Shown here: positions 7,741 through 16,936 of the stretch, piece after piece
Layout: every line of letters begins with the position of its first letter
Numbering within the stretch: position 1 is the stretch's first letter
DNA from: a virus
DNA: 64,000 bases
IMG/VR virus record: IMGVR_UViG_3300042922_001182
Span: 124,001 to 188,000 of that record
Strand: one strand, 5' to 3'
Translations under genes and position numbers: made by a program
Notes under the pieces: model-generated
What the model was told of the DNA's origin: nothing
What the model saw: the letters and a program-made list of their open reading frames with translations, nothing else
The model's database searches: none

Positions 7741-9252
7741 CTAATCGGCGGTCAGCATGTAGAGGCACAGCACCGCCTCGTTGCCCAGCTTGCGGCTCGG
7801 CTCGCCTGCGGAGTCCAGGAGGTTCTTGGTGCTGCGCATGTTCTTCTCTGCCTCCTGGTTGGCCTCCTGGGAGAAGACACCACGCACGGAGACCGTATCG
7901 CCGTCGTAGTCGCCGTTGAGGGCGGCCAGGTAGGCGTTGGACATCTGGAGCGTGTCGACGAAGCCGTTGTCCTCCTCGGGGTAGTCGGGGAAGATCTCCG
8001 GGTAGTCCTCGAACATCCTGTTGCCCAGCTTCTGCACCTTCGTCTTCCTGGTGGAGAGAACGTGGATCTTCGAGGCGTGGATGTTCTGGTGGTGCTCGAC
8101 AGGGTACCGGGTGATGTAGACGTGCTTGTCGGCCGTCACCTTCTTCGCCACGATGTAGAGCAGGTCGATCAGGGTGAAGTCCCTGAGCAGGTCCTCCCTG
8201 TAGAGGGCCAGGGGGTACTCCTTGCCGTCGTCCGTCTTGATCATGATGGGGTCGAAGCGGTTCTCCTCGCTCTTGATGTAGAGCTGGATCATCTTCTTGA
8301 TCTTGGGGAGGGGGAACTGCGACAGAGGGTCCTTGAGCGTGTGGCGCTTGCCCTTCTCGTCCTCGATGAACTGGACGTCCCCGATCTCTGCCTGGAGGAA
8401 CTCCTGGATGCCGTGGACGAAGAAAGGGAAGAACTCCACGCACAGGTGGGACAGCGGGACGCCGGTCCTCTCGAAGCTGACCTTCATCTCCTCCGGCCGT
8501 TCGGCGTTGATCTTCGGGGCGCTGATGACGGCGCGGACGGCGTAGTCGATGCTCTTACCGAGGACGCCCTTCTGGATGATGCCGTTCTTCTTCGCCAGGC
8601 GCTGGGTCAGGTGCTCGAAGATCTCAAGCAGCTGGTCCTGGAGGGCCGCCTCGGTGGCGTGCCCGACGAAGCTGAACCCGCCGCTGGGGGAGGCGATGGT
8701 CAGGGAGAGGTTGAGCAGCCTGGAGTACATGGTGTTGAGCTCGTCAACCGAGATCTGGCCCTTCTGGGCCTTGGAGAGGTTGACGTCCCTGAAGAATGGA
8801 GGGATCACCAACCACTTGCCGACCAGGATCTCATCATCTTTGAGGGAGTTAACCAGGGCACGGCGTTCGTCTCGCAGGGCGCTGCCCGTGCTGGCGAACG
8901 TGAGCTTGCGGATGTTCCTGGTGAGGAAGTCGATACCGGTCTCGCCAGCCTCGTCCTCCACCAGCTCGCCGCCGACGATCTTGAACCTGGAGGTGCCCTC
9001 CAGGGCCTTCCGGAAGTTGCGGTCCATCGACACCATCGCCTTGAAGGCCACGGGGTGGATGAACTTCTTGCCCAGATCGATGTGGCCGAAGATCTCCCGC
9101 CTGTCCCTGCTACCGTAGGGACCGAACATCTCGTAGGAAAGCAGCCCGTCGCTCGTCGGCATGTTCCCCGGGTCGAACAGGATGGGGTTGGTGACCCTGG
9201 GGCACTGGTTGACCTCGACGATCTTGTCGAGAGGATTGATATCTAGCAGCAA
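7741..9252 (-). CDS. RNA polymerase beta' subunit, N-terminal part
   Basis: 503 residues matching the N-terminal part of bacterial beta'. The catalytic loop is NGDYDGD (residues 446-452), with the three Mg-binding aspartates at 448, 450 and 452; Tyr replaces the usual Phe of NADFDGD. GVLGKSIDYAVRAVISAP corresponds to the beta' LLGKRVDYSGRSVI block, and the C-terminal STKNLLDSAGEP...CLYMLTAD matches MSTNNILSPANGEP...GLYYMTRD, after which the protein stops. The rest of beta' is encoded at 21002-22873 on the other strand. Splitting of beta' is known in phiKZ- and AR9-type phage RNAPs. It sits among virion genes, which hints at a virion-packaged enzyme, but this is inference. Confidence 0.93.
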   Translation of the reverse strand: MLLDINPLDKIVEVNQCPRVTNPILFDPGNMPTSDGLLSYEMFGPYGSRDRREIFGHIDLGKKFIHPVAFKAMVSMDRNFRKALEGTSRFKIVGGELVEDEAGETGIDFLTRNIRKLTFASTGSALRDERRALVNSLKDDEILVGKWLVIPPFFRDVNLSKAQKGQISVDELNTMYSRLLNLSLTIASPSGGFSFVGHATEAALQDQLLEIFEHLTQRLAKKNGIIQKGVLGKSIDYAVRAVISAPKINAERPEEMKVSFERTGVPLSHLCVEFFPFFVHGIQEFLQAEIGDVQFIEDEKGKRHTLKDPLSQFPLPKIKKMIQLYIKSEENRFDPIMIKTDDGKEYPLALYREDLLRDFTLIDLLYIVAKKVTADKHVYITRYPVEHHQNIHASKIHVLSTRKTKVQKLGNRMFEDYPEIFPDYPEEDNGFVDTLQMSNAYLAALNGDYDGDTVSVRGVFSQEANQEAEKNMRSTKNLLDSAGEPSRKLGNEAVLCLYMLTAD

Positions 9253-9313
9253 TTCGTTATCCTCCGTCTTTAGTCCCTTTTTTCGCTAATGTTTTGTTGA
9301 GAGACAAAGGTAG

Positions 9314-9342
9314 AGCCCCAACACCTGGTCGGTGTTGGGGCT
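9314..9342 (-). terminator. hairpin terminator after the heptad-repeat gene
   Basis: AGCCCCAACACC (9314-9325) pairs with GGTGTTGGGGCT (9331-9342). It lies just past the stop of the 1540-residue gene (9350) and before RNAP beta'. The following U tract is weak, so some read-through into beta' is possible. Confidence 0.65.
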
Positions 9343-9349
9343 GTTGACC

Positions 9350-12300
9350 TTACATGCTCTCGATCTGGGGGCTGACCCAGACGTCGAGCTGCGTGTTGAT
9401 GGGAGCGAAACGGCGCTTGATCGGGATCTCGGAGAGATCGCCGTAGACGCCGGTGGCATCGCCCTCTAGGTTGGTGGCGTCTCCACTCAGCCCGGAGACG
9501 TCGCCGGTGAGCCCGCCGATGTTGCCGGAGAGGTTCGACACGTCTCCCTTGAGGCCGAAGTCGATCGCGGCGATGACCGCGCCGAGGTCGGCGTTCTTGA
9601 GGACGTTCGCGCCCATCTCGACCAGCTCCGACTGGACGCTCTCGATCAGGGCCTTGACGGCGTTTGAAGCCGTTGCGATCGACTCGATCTCCTGGCGGGT
9701 GCCGTGCGCCACGTCGGCGTTGGCCTGCCGGAAGATCTCGTACGGGGGCTGGTTGGCCGGGACCTGGACCTCCTCCAGTTTGACGAGCGTCCCCGCCTTC
9801 GTCTCGAACCCGCCTAGGCTCCCGGTTGCCACCGACAGCGTCTGCTTGATGGCCTCGACACCGGAGACGATGGCCACGATGATGTTGACGCCGTCGTAGA
9901 CCGAGTTGTAGAGGTCGTCGGCGTTGTCCTCCGTCTCCCAAGCCTTCTTGCGAAGGTCCCTGGCCTCGGTCCGCAGCGCCGCCCTGAGCCTGGTGGCCCT
10001 GGTGAACGCGTCGGAGTCCTTGGTGATGGAGTCCGCCATGCTGAAGGCGGAGTCGCAGGCGGCCCCGATCATCGCGGTGATGGACGCGACCGTGGTGCCT
10101 GGGATGAGCCTGCTCCTGGTCGAATCAGAGGCGACGCCCGCCGTCATGGTGGCGCTCGCAGCCTTGAGGGCCTTGAGCTCCGTGACGGCCAGCGGGACGT
10201 GCTCCCTCAGCTCGGCGATCCTGGTGTCGGTGGCCGCCGACGAGTCGACGGTCGTCATGAGCATCTGGTCGACCCGGGCCATGAGGAGGGTCAGCCTGTC
10301 CACCATCGCCTTCAGCTTCTCCAGGGCATGCGCTGGGGTCTCGATGAACGGGACGAAGACGGAGGAGGACGACTGCACGAAGCCGTTGTAGGTGTTGGCT
10401 TGACCGAGGGCCAGGTTCGAGACCGTCGCCATGGCGTCCAGGGAGTCGCTGATATCCTGCCTCACATCGGCGGATGGCATCAGCGTCTCCGAGGCCTGGA
10501 TGAACGCCTTGGCATCCGCCAGGGCGGTGTTCAGCGCTCCGAAACCAAGCGGCTCCTGAGGGGTTCCGCCGCCCACGATGGCCTGTACCATGGCCTGGGT
10601 CTGGGTCTTGAAGGGAGAGGTGGCCCCTGGTACGATGTCCTTCAGCGTACCGAGGATGTCCTGGGGCCTATTCCCCTGCAGCAGGGAGTCCAGCTCTCCG
10701 ATCTTCTGGGCCGTGAGGGAGAAGGAGTTGGCGATGGCGTTCATCTTCACCGACAGGTTCTCGTCGAACCCGACCCGCACCAGGCTCTCGTCGTGCAGGC
10801 CGAAGGCCGAGACCCTGATCGTGGAGCAGCGGGTCGCTAGCGCCGTGACGGGGCCGTCGATCGTCGTCCTGATGTACGCCAGGGCGCTGGAGTAGAGGGT
10901 GATATCCGAGAGGTTGGAGGTGATGACGCTGACGTTGGACAGCAGCTCCTCGATGGCGCCCTGGGACTGGCCGAAGCCGGTGATCTCCTCTCCTCCTTCG
11001 ACTTCCACGATGTAGGGTGCGACCTTGGATCGGAAGGACGAGTTGAGGGTGTTCAGGGCAGTGCTGACCTGGTTGGAGGAGTTCGTCGCGTCGGTGTGCT
11101 TCGTGTTCTCGTCGGCGGTCAGCGACGAGTTGCTGGTGTAGGCATCCCTGGCCACGGTCGTCACCTGGTCCCCGATCTCGAACACCTTGGTCCTGATCTC
11201 CTTGGAGAACTCCGTGGAGTAGGGGGCCAGGGTGCCGGTGACGGGGGCCTTGTGGGCCTCGATGTAGGTGAGGAGCGAGTCCACCGAGGTCTTGACCGCG
11301 TTGATGGATGCTGAGATCGATGTCCGTGAGGCCGCCTCGTACGGAGAGGTCCCTGCCGTGACCGACGTTCGGACGTGCTCAAGGGTCTCGTAGAGACGGT
11401 AGTCATCCGGCCCTGCCACGGTCCCCGATGCCTTCATGGAGACGGAGATCTCCTCAAGGATGGCGTTGATAGCCTCGTGGAGCTGGAGCATGTCCGCCTG
11501 GCCCACCGAGGGCATCGACGCCTCTCTGGCCAGGTCAGCCAGCTGGAGCGAGAGGCTGCTAGCCGCCTGCGACAGGGAGACCGCGTTCGGGATGCTGGCC
11601 TCGATGACCTCGCTCATGAAGTCGCTTCTCTGTTGCATCGCAGTAGCAAAGAGCGCCAGCGAACCCGTATCCGCACCGCCCCCCGTGCCGGGGGTAAGGA
11701 GCGAATCCGCCTTGGTCTTGAGGTCGTCGAGAAGGGGCGGGTAGGACGCCGCGAGGGAGCGCTTGACCACGAGATAGTCGGAGTTCTCCGTCGCCCCAGC
11801 GGACGTTTCTTGGGCAGCTGCCGCCAGGTTATCGGCGGCCTCCGTGGCAGAGTCCCGGAGCTGTTCCGACACGAGGTCGTCCAGGGTCCCCGGTACTTTT
11901 GCGGCGGCGCTCAAAGCGTTGCAGAGGATAAGCAGCTGAGAGGCTTTCCCCTTGAGCGCCAGAGACGCGTCAACGGCGTTCTGCTCGGTCGGGTAGGGGA
12001 GGGTGGTGTGAGATAGGAAGTTCTCGATTAGAGAAAGACTGCTCTCGCACGCCTGAAGCTGTGTTGTCACCTGGTCGTAGGACGAGGAGATCGCCGCCGT
12101 GTAGGAGTCGATGCCGTCCAGCTCCAGGCCGAAGGCCGTGGAGCGGCTCGCGAGCTCCCCCTGGATGGTGGTAACTGCGGCCTCCTCTACGGCGACTGCG
12201 GCGGTTTCCTCGGCAGTCGCCGCAAGGGGATCGAGCGCCAGCTTGGCCTTGAAGTCGATCACCTTGGTCTTGATCTGGTTGGCGGCCAGGTCCACAGCCG

Positions 12301-13972
12301 AGTTCTTGGCCGCTGCGACCGATGTACTGGAAGCGGCGGTCATCTCGGTGGCGGCCAGGTCCATCGCATCCGCCTTGGAACGGATGTCGGTAGGGTGTCC
12401 GGAGACCACCGCCAGCAGGGACTTCTTATCGTCGTAGGCCGGGCGGATGGCCGCGACCGCATTGACGATGGTCGCGCAGTAGTCGGTGATGGCCTCGATC
12501 GAGGTCGCCACACCGTCCTTGTCGTTCTCCGGTACGGACGCGTAGTTCGTGTCCACCCAATTCTGGACGGGGGTCAGCGCGGTGGTGACCTCGTCGGTGT
12601 GCCCCGACGCGGCCGTCATCGCGGCCTCCGCGTTGGCCTGGTTGAGGGTGGCGCCGGAGGCAGCGGTCGAAAGGGCCGTGATATCCGCTTCGAGGACGGC
12701 GATAGCGGCCAGCAGGTCATCTGCCAGGTCGTTGAAGGTGGCGTTCCCCGGAGTGTTTACCAGCTTGTCCTTGAGGTCTGAGGTCTCGGTGGACGCCTGG
12801 TCGATCGCCTCCCCGACCGAGTTGGCGGCGGCGCTGCAGTACGCCTTTAGGTTGAGCAGGCTGTCGATGGAGGTGGCGAAGGCCCTGGCCTTGGAGGAGA
12901 GCTCCGAGGACTTCTCGGAGACCCCGCTGATGTGAGGCGCCTTCGAATCCTCGTAGAGGCCCGCCTCCGAGATGGTGTCGAGCGCCTCCGTCAGGGTGTC
13001 GACGGCCGACCGGATGGAAGGGACATACGTGTTCAGGTTGTTGGTGGTGTCCACCTCAGAGGCAAGCGACGAAGACAGACCTTGGAGTAATGAGCTGACC
13101 TGCAGCGCCGACGCCCTTGCGATCAGGGCGTCGGCGGATATCTTCTGCGATGGGTTGGTGAGCTTCGCCGTCTCCTGGCGAACGGAGTTGATCGCCCCTG
13201 AGGCGGTCTCGGCCAGGGAGGCGGCGTTGCTGGACATGGACGCCGCAAGCACGGCGGAGTTGCAGGCGTTCAGGAAGGTCATCTCCGCATCGAAGGCGAC
13301 CTGGGACAGGCTACCAGCGATGTCCTTGAAGCTGTCGGCGGCCCCCATGACCGCGTCCATGATGTCCCTGTCGGTCCCGGCCTCGGGCATAGCCATCACC
13401 GCGTCCGCCAGGGCGTTGAACAGAGGGGTACCGAGGCTGGGGAGCTCGACCTTGATGAGGCCGTAGATCCTTGAGCAGTCCCCCTCCAGGGTGGTGATCA
13501 TCCCGGCCAGGCCGGACACGTCTCCGCTGAGCCCGGTGGCGTCCCCCCAGACCTTGGAGACGTCGCCCCTGAGGCCGGACACGTCGCCGCTGAGCATGGC
13601 CACGAGCCCGGAGATGTTGCTGACGTTGCCCCTGATGGCGTTGGTGATGCCGTAGATCCGCGTGCAATCGCCTTCGAGCTTCGTCACGTCCCCGATGAGA
13701 CCGGACACGTCGCCGCTCAGCTTGGAAACGTCGCCAGCGATCTTGGTGATGTCGCCGCTGATGTTGGAGCAGTCGCCGTAGATCATGCCGGTCAGCATGC
13801 CGCGAAGGCCGGAGCAGTCGCCCCTGAGCCCCATGGCGGTCCCCGTGATGTTGGAGCAGTCGCCCCTGAGCTCGAAGATGTTGACCACCAGACCGAGACG
13901 CGGGCCGCTGATGGGCAGCCTGTGCGTCGCGAGATCGTGGTGGTAGAGTCTCTTCTTCTTCCTTACAAGCAT
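9350..13972 (-). CDS. giant protein with terminal GD(V/C)S heptapeptide repeats
   Basis: 1540 residues. Residues about 35-171 consist of about 19 heptads of consensus (L/I)xGD(V/C/A)(S/T)x, nearly all in strict phase; residues 1474-1515 hold six more. Between them lies about 1300 residues of Ala/Ser/Thr/Asp-rich, predicted helical sequence without Gly repeats. Similar Gly-Asp heptads occur in elongated trimeric fibre proteins, so a virion fibre or whisker is the best guess. Repeats at both ends could zip together. Several heptads carry Cys at the same position (GDCS), four times near the N-terminus. Ribosome site GGAGG 9 bases before ATG 13972. It is encoded between RNAP beta' and nucleotide-metabolism genes, not with the tail genes. 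Confidence 0.85.
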   Translation of the reverse strand: MLVRKKKRLYHHDLATHRLPISGPRLGLVVNIFELRGDCSNITGTAMGLRGDCSGLRGMLTGMIYGDCSNISGDITKIAGDVSKLSGDVSGLIGDVTKLEGDCTRIYGITNAIRGNVSNISGLVAMLSGDVSGLRGDVSKVWGDATGLSGDVSGLAGMITTLEGDCSRIYGLIKVELPSLGTPLFNALADAVMAMPEAGTDRDIMDAVMGAADSFKDIAGSLSQVAFDAEMTFLNACNSAVLAASMSSNAASLAETASGAINSVRQETAKLTNPSQKISADALIARASALQVSSLLQGLSSSLASEVDTTNNLNTYVPSIRSAVDTLTEALDTISEAGLYEDSKAPHISGVSEKSSELSSKARAFATSIDSLLNLKAYCSAAANSVGEAIDQASTETSDLKDKLVNTPGNATFNDLADDLLAAIAVLEADITALSTAASGATLNQANAEAAMTAASGHTDEVTTALTPVQNWVDTNYASVPENDKDGVATSIEAITDYCATIVNAVAAIRPAYDDKKSLLAVVSGHPTDIRSKADAMDLAATEMTAASSTSVAAAKNSAVDLAANQIKTKVIDFKAKLALDPLAATAEETAAVAVEEAAVTTIQGELASRSTAFGLELDGIDSYTAAISSSYDQVTTQLQACESSLSLIENFLSHTTLPYPTEQNAVDASLALKGKASQLLILCNALSAAAKVPGTLDDLVSEQLRDSATEAADNLAAAAQETSAGATENSDYLVVKRSLAASYPPLLDDLKTKADSLLTPGTGGGADTGSLALFATAMQQRSDFMSEVIEASIPNAVSLSQAASSLSLQLADLAREASMPSVGQADMLQLHEAINAILEEISVSMKASGTVAGPDDYRLYETLEHVRTSVTAGTSPYEAASRTSISASINAVKTSVDSLLTYIEAHKAPVTGTLAPYSTEFSKEIRTKVFEIGDQVTTVARDAYTSNSSLTADENTKHTDATNSSNQVSTALNTLNSSFRSKVAPYIVEVEGGEEITGFGQSQGAIEELLSNVSVITSNLSDITLYSSALAYIRTTIDGPVTALATRCSTIRVSAFGLHDESLVRVGFDENLSVKMNAIANSFSLTAQKIGELDSLLQGNRPQDILGTLKDIVPGATSPFKTQTQAMVQAIVGGGTPQEPLGFGALNTALADAKAFIQASETLMPSADVRQDISDSLDAMATVSNLALGQANTYNGFVQSSSSVFVPFIETPAHALEKLKAMVDRLTLLMARVDQMLMTTVDSSAATDTRIAELREHVPLAVTELKALKAASATMTAGVASDSTRSRLIPGTTVASITAMIGAACDSAFSMADSITKDSDAFTRATRLRAALRTEARDLRKKAWETEDNADDLYNSVYDGVNIIVAIVSGVEAIKQTLSVATGSLGGFETKAGTLVKLEEVQVPANQPPYEIFRQANADVAHGTRQEIESIATASNAVKALIESVQSELVEMGANVLKNADLGAVIAAIDFGLKGDVSNLSGNIGGLTGDVSGLSGDATNLEGDATGVYGDLSEIPIKRRFAPINTQLDVWVSPQIESM

Positions 13973-13990
13973 TGGCGACCTCCAGTTTGC

Positions 13991-14689
13991 CTAGCGGTTG
14001 TGTACGTCGTAGTGACCGGCGGTCTCACCCTTTTGGAAGTCCTGCCGGTAGCCGAGAAGTTCGATGTGCCGCAGGCTGGCCTCGATGCCAGCCGCGTCCA
14101 GGTCGGTGTTGTAGCCGAGGATCGGGTAGAGGAACTGCTTGCCGATGGAGTCGCTGTTCCGCATGACTTCGAGGAGAATGTCGATGCGGTCGTCGATGTA
14201 CATGGTGTAATCGACGGTCTTCAGGAATTCGGACTTCGGGACCCCGGGCGGGACCGCGATCAGCTCGATCTTGTCTGAGGGCATGTGCCTGCGGAGCCAG
14301 TCCAGCTTGCTCTGCTCGGTGCCAGGGATGGTGTGGCTGACGACGTAGATCTGGTCGACGCCAGAGCTCTTCGAGGCGAGCCAGATGGCCTTGCCCATCT
14401 CGGTGATGTCGCAATCCGCATAGAAGTCGTCCTCGATGTAGAGGGACATGAACTCGGAGTGGACATCCCTGGGAAGGCCGCCGACGTTGGGCCTAGTCAG
14501 CCACTTGTCGAGGTAGTACTCGCCTCTCCCCATGATCTCCTCGATGGTCTTGGGGTCCACGTCCAGCCACGGGCCGAAGAAGTTGGCCCTCTCGACGAGC
14601 TTGCGGTGCCAGACGGGGCAGATGTTGACAAGCACCTCGTCCATATCCGTGGCGATTATGGACTTGTTCAACGCGCTGGCGAAATCCAT
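13991..14689 (-). CDS. HAD-superfamily 5'-nucleotidase-like phosphatase
   Basis: 232 residues from ATG 14689, chosen because GAGGAGTTAGGA precedes it; longer frames upstream run through a terminator. Motif I is ATDMDEVLVN (nucleophile Asp15, acid Asp17), motif II YVVSHT, and motif IV YIDDRID. This pattern fits the deoxyribonucleotidase (NT5C) branch of the HAD superfamily, which removes the 5' phosphate of (d)NMPs. It is encoded near the DNA polymerase and an HD-type nucleotidase, so a role in adjusting the dNMP pool is likely. Polynucleotide phosphatase activity is an alternative. Confidence 0.75.
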   Translation of the reverse strand: MDFASALNKSIIATDMDEVLVNICPVWHRKLVERANFFGPWLDVDPKTIEEIMGRGEYYLDKWLTRPNVGGLPRDVHSEFMSLYIEDDFYADCDITEMGKAIWLASKSSGVDQIYVVSHTIPGTEQSKLDWLRRHMPSDKIELIAVPPGVPKSEFLKTVDYTMYIDDRIDILLEVMRNSDSIGKQFLYPILGYNTDLDAAGIEASLRHIELLGYRQDFQKGETAGHYDVHNR

Positions 14690-14732
14690 TCCTAACTCCT
14701 CATTTGTCTCTTGTGTGGGGGGAAAAGGGAGG

Positions 14733-14760
14733 ACGGAGCCAAGATCTCTCTTGGCTCCGT
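14733..14760 (-). terminator. hairpin terminator
   Basis: ACGGAGCCAAGA (14733-14744) pairs with TCTTGGCTCCGT (14749-14760), 17 bases after the stop of the possible SSB gene on the minus strand, followed by a pyrimidine-rich CCTCCCTTTTCC tract. Confidence 0.75.
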
Positions 14761-14776
14761 CGTTGTACAACCGTTG

Positions 14777-15574
14777 CTAGCCTTCCGAGTCGAACAGGTT
14801 GTCGATCTCGCCCTCGGCGACCTTGGTCACGGGGGACTTGCCGCCGACGGCGGGGGCGCCGGGCAGCTCGCGGCGGCGGCGGCGCTGACCGCCACCCTGG
14901 ACGGACTCCGTGGCCTCGCGGCGGGGCTGGTTGCCGCCAGCGGGAGCGGGACCGGCGGACAGCAGGTGCTCCTTGTTGCAGACGCGCTCAGCCGCCTGGA
15001 GGAAGCTCTCCAGGGTGTCCAGCTCGTGGTTGAACTTGTGGGTGTGGTCCGAGTGGCCGTCGTCGTCGGGGTTGAGGGTGATGACGCGGTGCAGCGCCTC
15101 CTCGGGAAGGATGTAGATGTTGTCGGCCTTGATCTTGCCGTCGGCGTCGTACTCCTTGAGGGCCAGGTACCACAGGCCGATCTCGTTCGGGGCGAGCTCG
15201 GTCTCGTCATCGATCGCCATGTCGTTGCCGATGATGAGGACCTTCTTGCCGTTGCGGCCGGGGTGGGCGATGGCGAACGACTGCACGCCGCTGGTCTCGG
15301 GGTCCTTGATCCAGGTGAGGCCCTGCTGGATGCCCTTCACGTCGCCGAGGTCGACCTGGAAGAAGACCTTCGCGTCGTGGTTGTACATCTGGAGGCCCTT
15401 CTGGGGCTCCTTGCCAGCGTGCTCCTTGAAGACCGGCGACAGGCTGAAGAAGGCCTTGTCCTGCCAGAAGCCCAGCTCCAGGGCGCCGTAGTTGTTGTTG
15501 TAGAGGATATGGGCTCGGACAGACGTGCCCTTCTGCTGGGTGTCCTGGCCGCCGTTGGCGTTCTGCTCGGTCAT
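14777..15574 (-). CDS. possible single-stranded DNA-binding protein
   Basis: 265 residues in three parts: a beta-rich N-terminal region (about 20-175) that could be an OB fold (NNNYGALELGFW, VKVFFQVDLGDVKG-like strands), a Gly/Gln/Arg-rich linker with RRRRR near 235, and an acidic tip EGEIDNLFDSEG. A basic linker plus acidic hydrophobic tip is the classic layout of bacterial and phage SSBs, whose tip recruits replication enzymes. The gene is flanked by hairpin terminators and lies next to the DNA polymerase, which supports the call. No catalytic motif is visible. Confidence 0.5.
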   Translation of the reverse strand: MTEQNANGGQDTQQKGTSVRAHILYNNNYGALELGFWQDKAFFSLSPVFKEHAGKEPQKGLQMYNHDAKVFFQVDLGDVKGIQQGLTWIKDPETSGVQSFAIAHPGRNGKKVLIIGNDMAIDDETELAPNEIGLWYLALKEYDADGKIKADNIYILPEEALHRVITLNPDDDGHSDHTHKFNHELDTLESFLQAAERVCNKEHLLSAGPAPAGGNQPRREATESVQGGGQRRRRRELPGAPAVGGKSPVTKVAEGEIDNLFDSEG

Positions 15575-15627
15575 TTCCGGGGTGTCCTTTCTCTCGTTGG
15601 GGGAATTGCGGTATCGACTTGTTGGGG

Positions 15628-15654
15628 CCCCCCTAACCGGATAAGCTAGGGGGG
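15628..15654 (-). terminator. hairpin after DNA polymerase
   Basis: CCCCCCTA (15628-15635) pairs with TAGGGGGG (15647-15654), directly past the polymerase stop on the minus strand. No U run, so it may be a partial terminator or an mRNA-stabilising hairpin. Confidence 0.55.
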
Positions 15655-15668
15655 AACCCGAGACGCTC

Positions 15669-16432
15669 CTAGAACGTCACGATGTTGCTGTACTGGGAAC
15701 CAGCCGGTGTCTTGATCACCTTGAGGTCCATGCTCTCAAGAACGATGAAGCCGTTCCTGACGTTGTCGGAGGCGATGGTGTCCATGTCGATGAACTGGAT
15801 CAGCCACTCCGGGATGCGGTCGACCGACTTGGGGATGGCCAGGATGGTGAACCCGAACCGCTCCATCTTGGGGCTCTTGAAGACCGCCCTGTGGATGGCC
15901 TCGTACTGCGGGGTGCCGAAGATGGGGGCGAGGTCGCCGATCTTCTCCGCCTTCATCTTGAACAGGAGCACGTCCTCCGGGGCCGACAAGACCGGGAGTC
16001 TCTCCTCCGGGGGCAGCGCCTCCTGGAGGGCGTTCCACACGATGGAGCCGCGCACGGGGGCCTGGGTGTACGGGGCCTTGTACGCGCCGGAGCCGTCGAT
16101 GTACTCGTCGTTCGCGTCGCGGTCGCCGGGGTCGTTGAGGCGACCGGGCACGCCGAAGGTCACCTCGCCACGGGCCAGGCTCTCCTTCACGGACTTCTCG
16201 AACTCGCGGAACTTGCCCAGGACCCCGGACGTGCTCATGTCATCCGAGCCGAGGACGTCGTCCTTGATCAGCTTGGTGAAGAACTGGCGGGTGGTCTTGT
16301 TGACCGTGGTCTTCTTGATCGACAGGCCCTTGATGTCCAGCTTGGGCGGATCGATGATCGTGCCCTCCTGGGCCTTCAGGAGCCCGGCGTACTGCTTCTT
16401 GTTGTTGGTGGTCATCAACCTTGTGTAGAGGA
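15669..16432 (-). CDS. DNA polymerase family B, exon 2 (thumb)
   Basis: Exon 2 of the polymerase. Read alone it looks like a separate 249-residue gene with a TTG/ATG start, but no ribosome site precedes it. Joined to exon 1 it gives MKNEFLYTRLMTTNNKKQY, the conserved palm-thumb linker with the KKxY motif. Downstream, QEG...KLDIKGLSIKK and the RGSIVWNAL segment match the thumb of family B enzymes. The exon begins with TC, completing the codon T|TC (Phe407). The spliced product, complement(join(15669..16432,17034..18252)), is 660 residues and stays in frame. Confidence 0.93.
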
Positions 16433-16625
16433 CTCGGTGTTCACCCGGGGTCGCAGGTCCCGGATCGCCCCTAGGGGCAGCTGCGCGTCTCCGCGCAGGA
16501 CAGACTATATCATCACCCGCTTGGGGTGCCTCCCGTTTGGGGTACCATTGGCTTGTACCCTACGTGCATAAAGCACTAGTCGTTGAACCTTCCCGAAAAA
16601 AGTGAAACTACCCGTCCGTCGACCA

Positions 16626-16633
16626 CATATTCT
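16626..16633 (+). promoter_or_regulatory. AT-rich promoter-like box CATATTCT inside the intron
   Basis: Context CCACATATTCTTTACATG, one mismatch to the CATATTAT box seen before seven other genes. It lies 78 bases before the ATG of the intron-borne ORF on the plus strand and inside the P6a loop of the intron. Confidence 0.5.
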
Positions 16634-16710
16634 TTACATGAGCAAGATAGGATTTAGGGTCCGTACTATCATGCCTACGTCAGCACAGGATCCCTTTAGG
16701 AGGAATAACA

Positions 16711-16896
16711 ATGCTCAGCTCTTTGTTCAACGGTATCGGTGGCGCTGTGGAGTCCATCGGCAACGGCGTGTTCGGCGCGGTAGACGAGATCTTGGACGGC
16801 ACCTGGAAGGCCGGTGAGAGCATCGTCAAGGGCGTCGGCGGTGCGGCCGATGGGGCCTGCAAGGCGGTCGACTCGCTGTTCGGCGACATCGACTAG
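16711..16896 (+). CDS. 61-residue Gly/Ala-rich peptide encoded antisense inside the intron
   Basis: ATG 16711 has an excellent AGGAGG ribosome site (about 16698-16703). The peptide (MLSSLFNGIGGAVESIGNG...) is rich in Gly, Ala, Val and acidic residues and alternates GxVxExI-type blocks, so it may form an amphipathic helix; it has no long hydrophobic segment and no nuclease motif. With the promoter-like box before it and the terminator after it, it forms a complete transcription unit opposite to the polymerase gene. No family recognised. Known intron ORFs in P6 loops are usually sense-strand homing endonucleases; this is neither. Could be an early host-interacting or toxic peptide (inference). 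Confidence 0.75.
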   Translation: MLSSLFNGIGGAVESIGNGVFGAVDEILDGTWKAGESIVKGVGGAADGACKAVDSLFGDID

Positions 16897-16903
16897 TCCA
16901 TAG

Positions 16904-16936
16904 GAGGCGGGGGTAACACCCCGCCTCTCTTTTTTT
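16904..16936 (+). terminator. terminator of the intron-borne cassette
   Basis: GAGGCGGGG (16904-16912) pairs with CCCCGCCTC (16919-16927), followed by TCTTTTTTT (16928-16936). The same T run, read on the minus strand as A7, forms half of intron helix P6a, so the bases serve two structures. Confidence 0.85.

Noticed and set aside
14690-14770. N-terminal extension of the HAD phosphatase
   Set aside because: The extension runs through a terminator hairpin; ATG 14689 has the ribosome site.
15669-16418. A separate 249-residue gene starting at TTG/ATG
   Set aside because: No ribosome site, sequence begins in the middle of a polymerase motif, and the group I intron explains the break.
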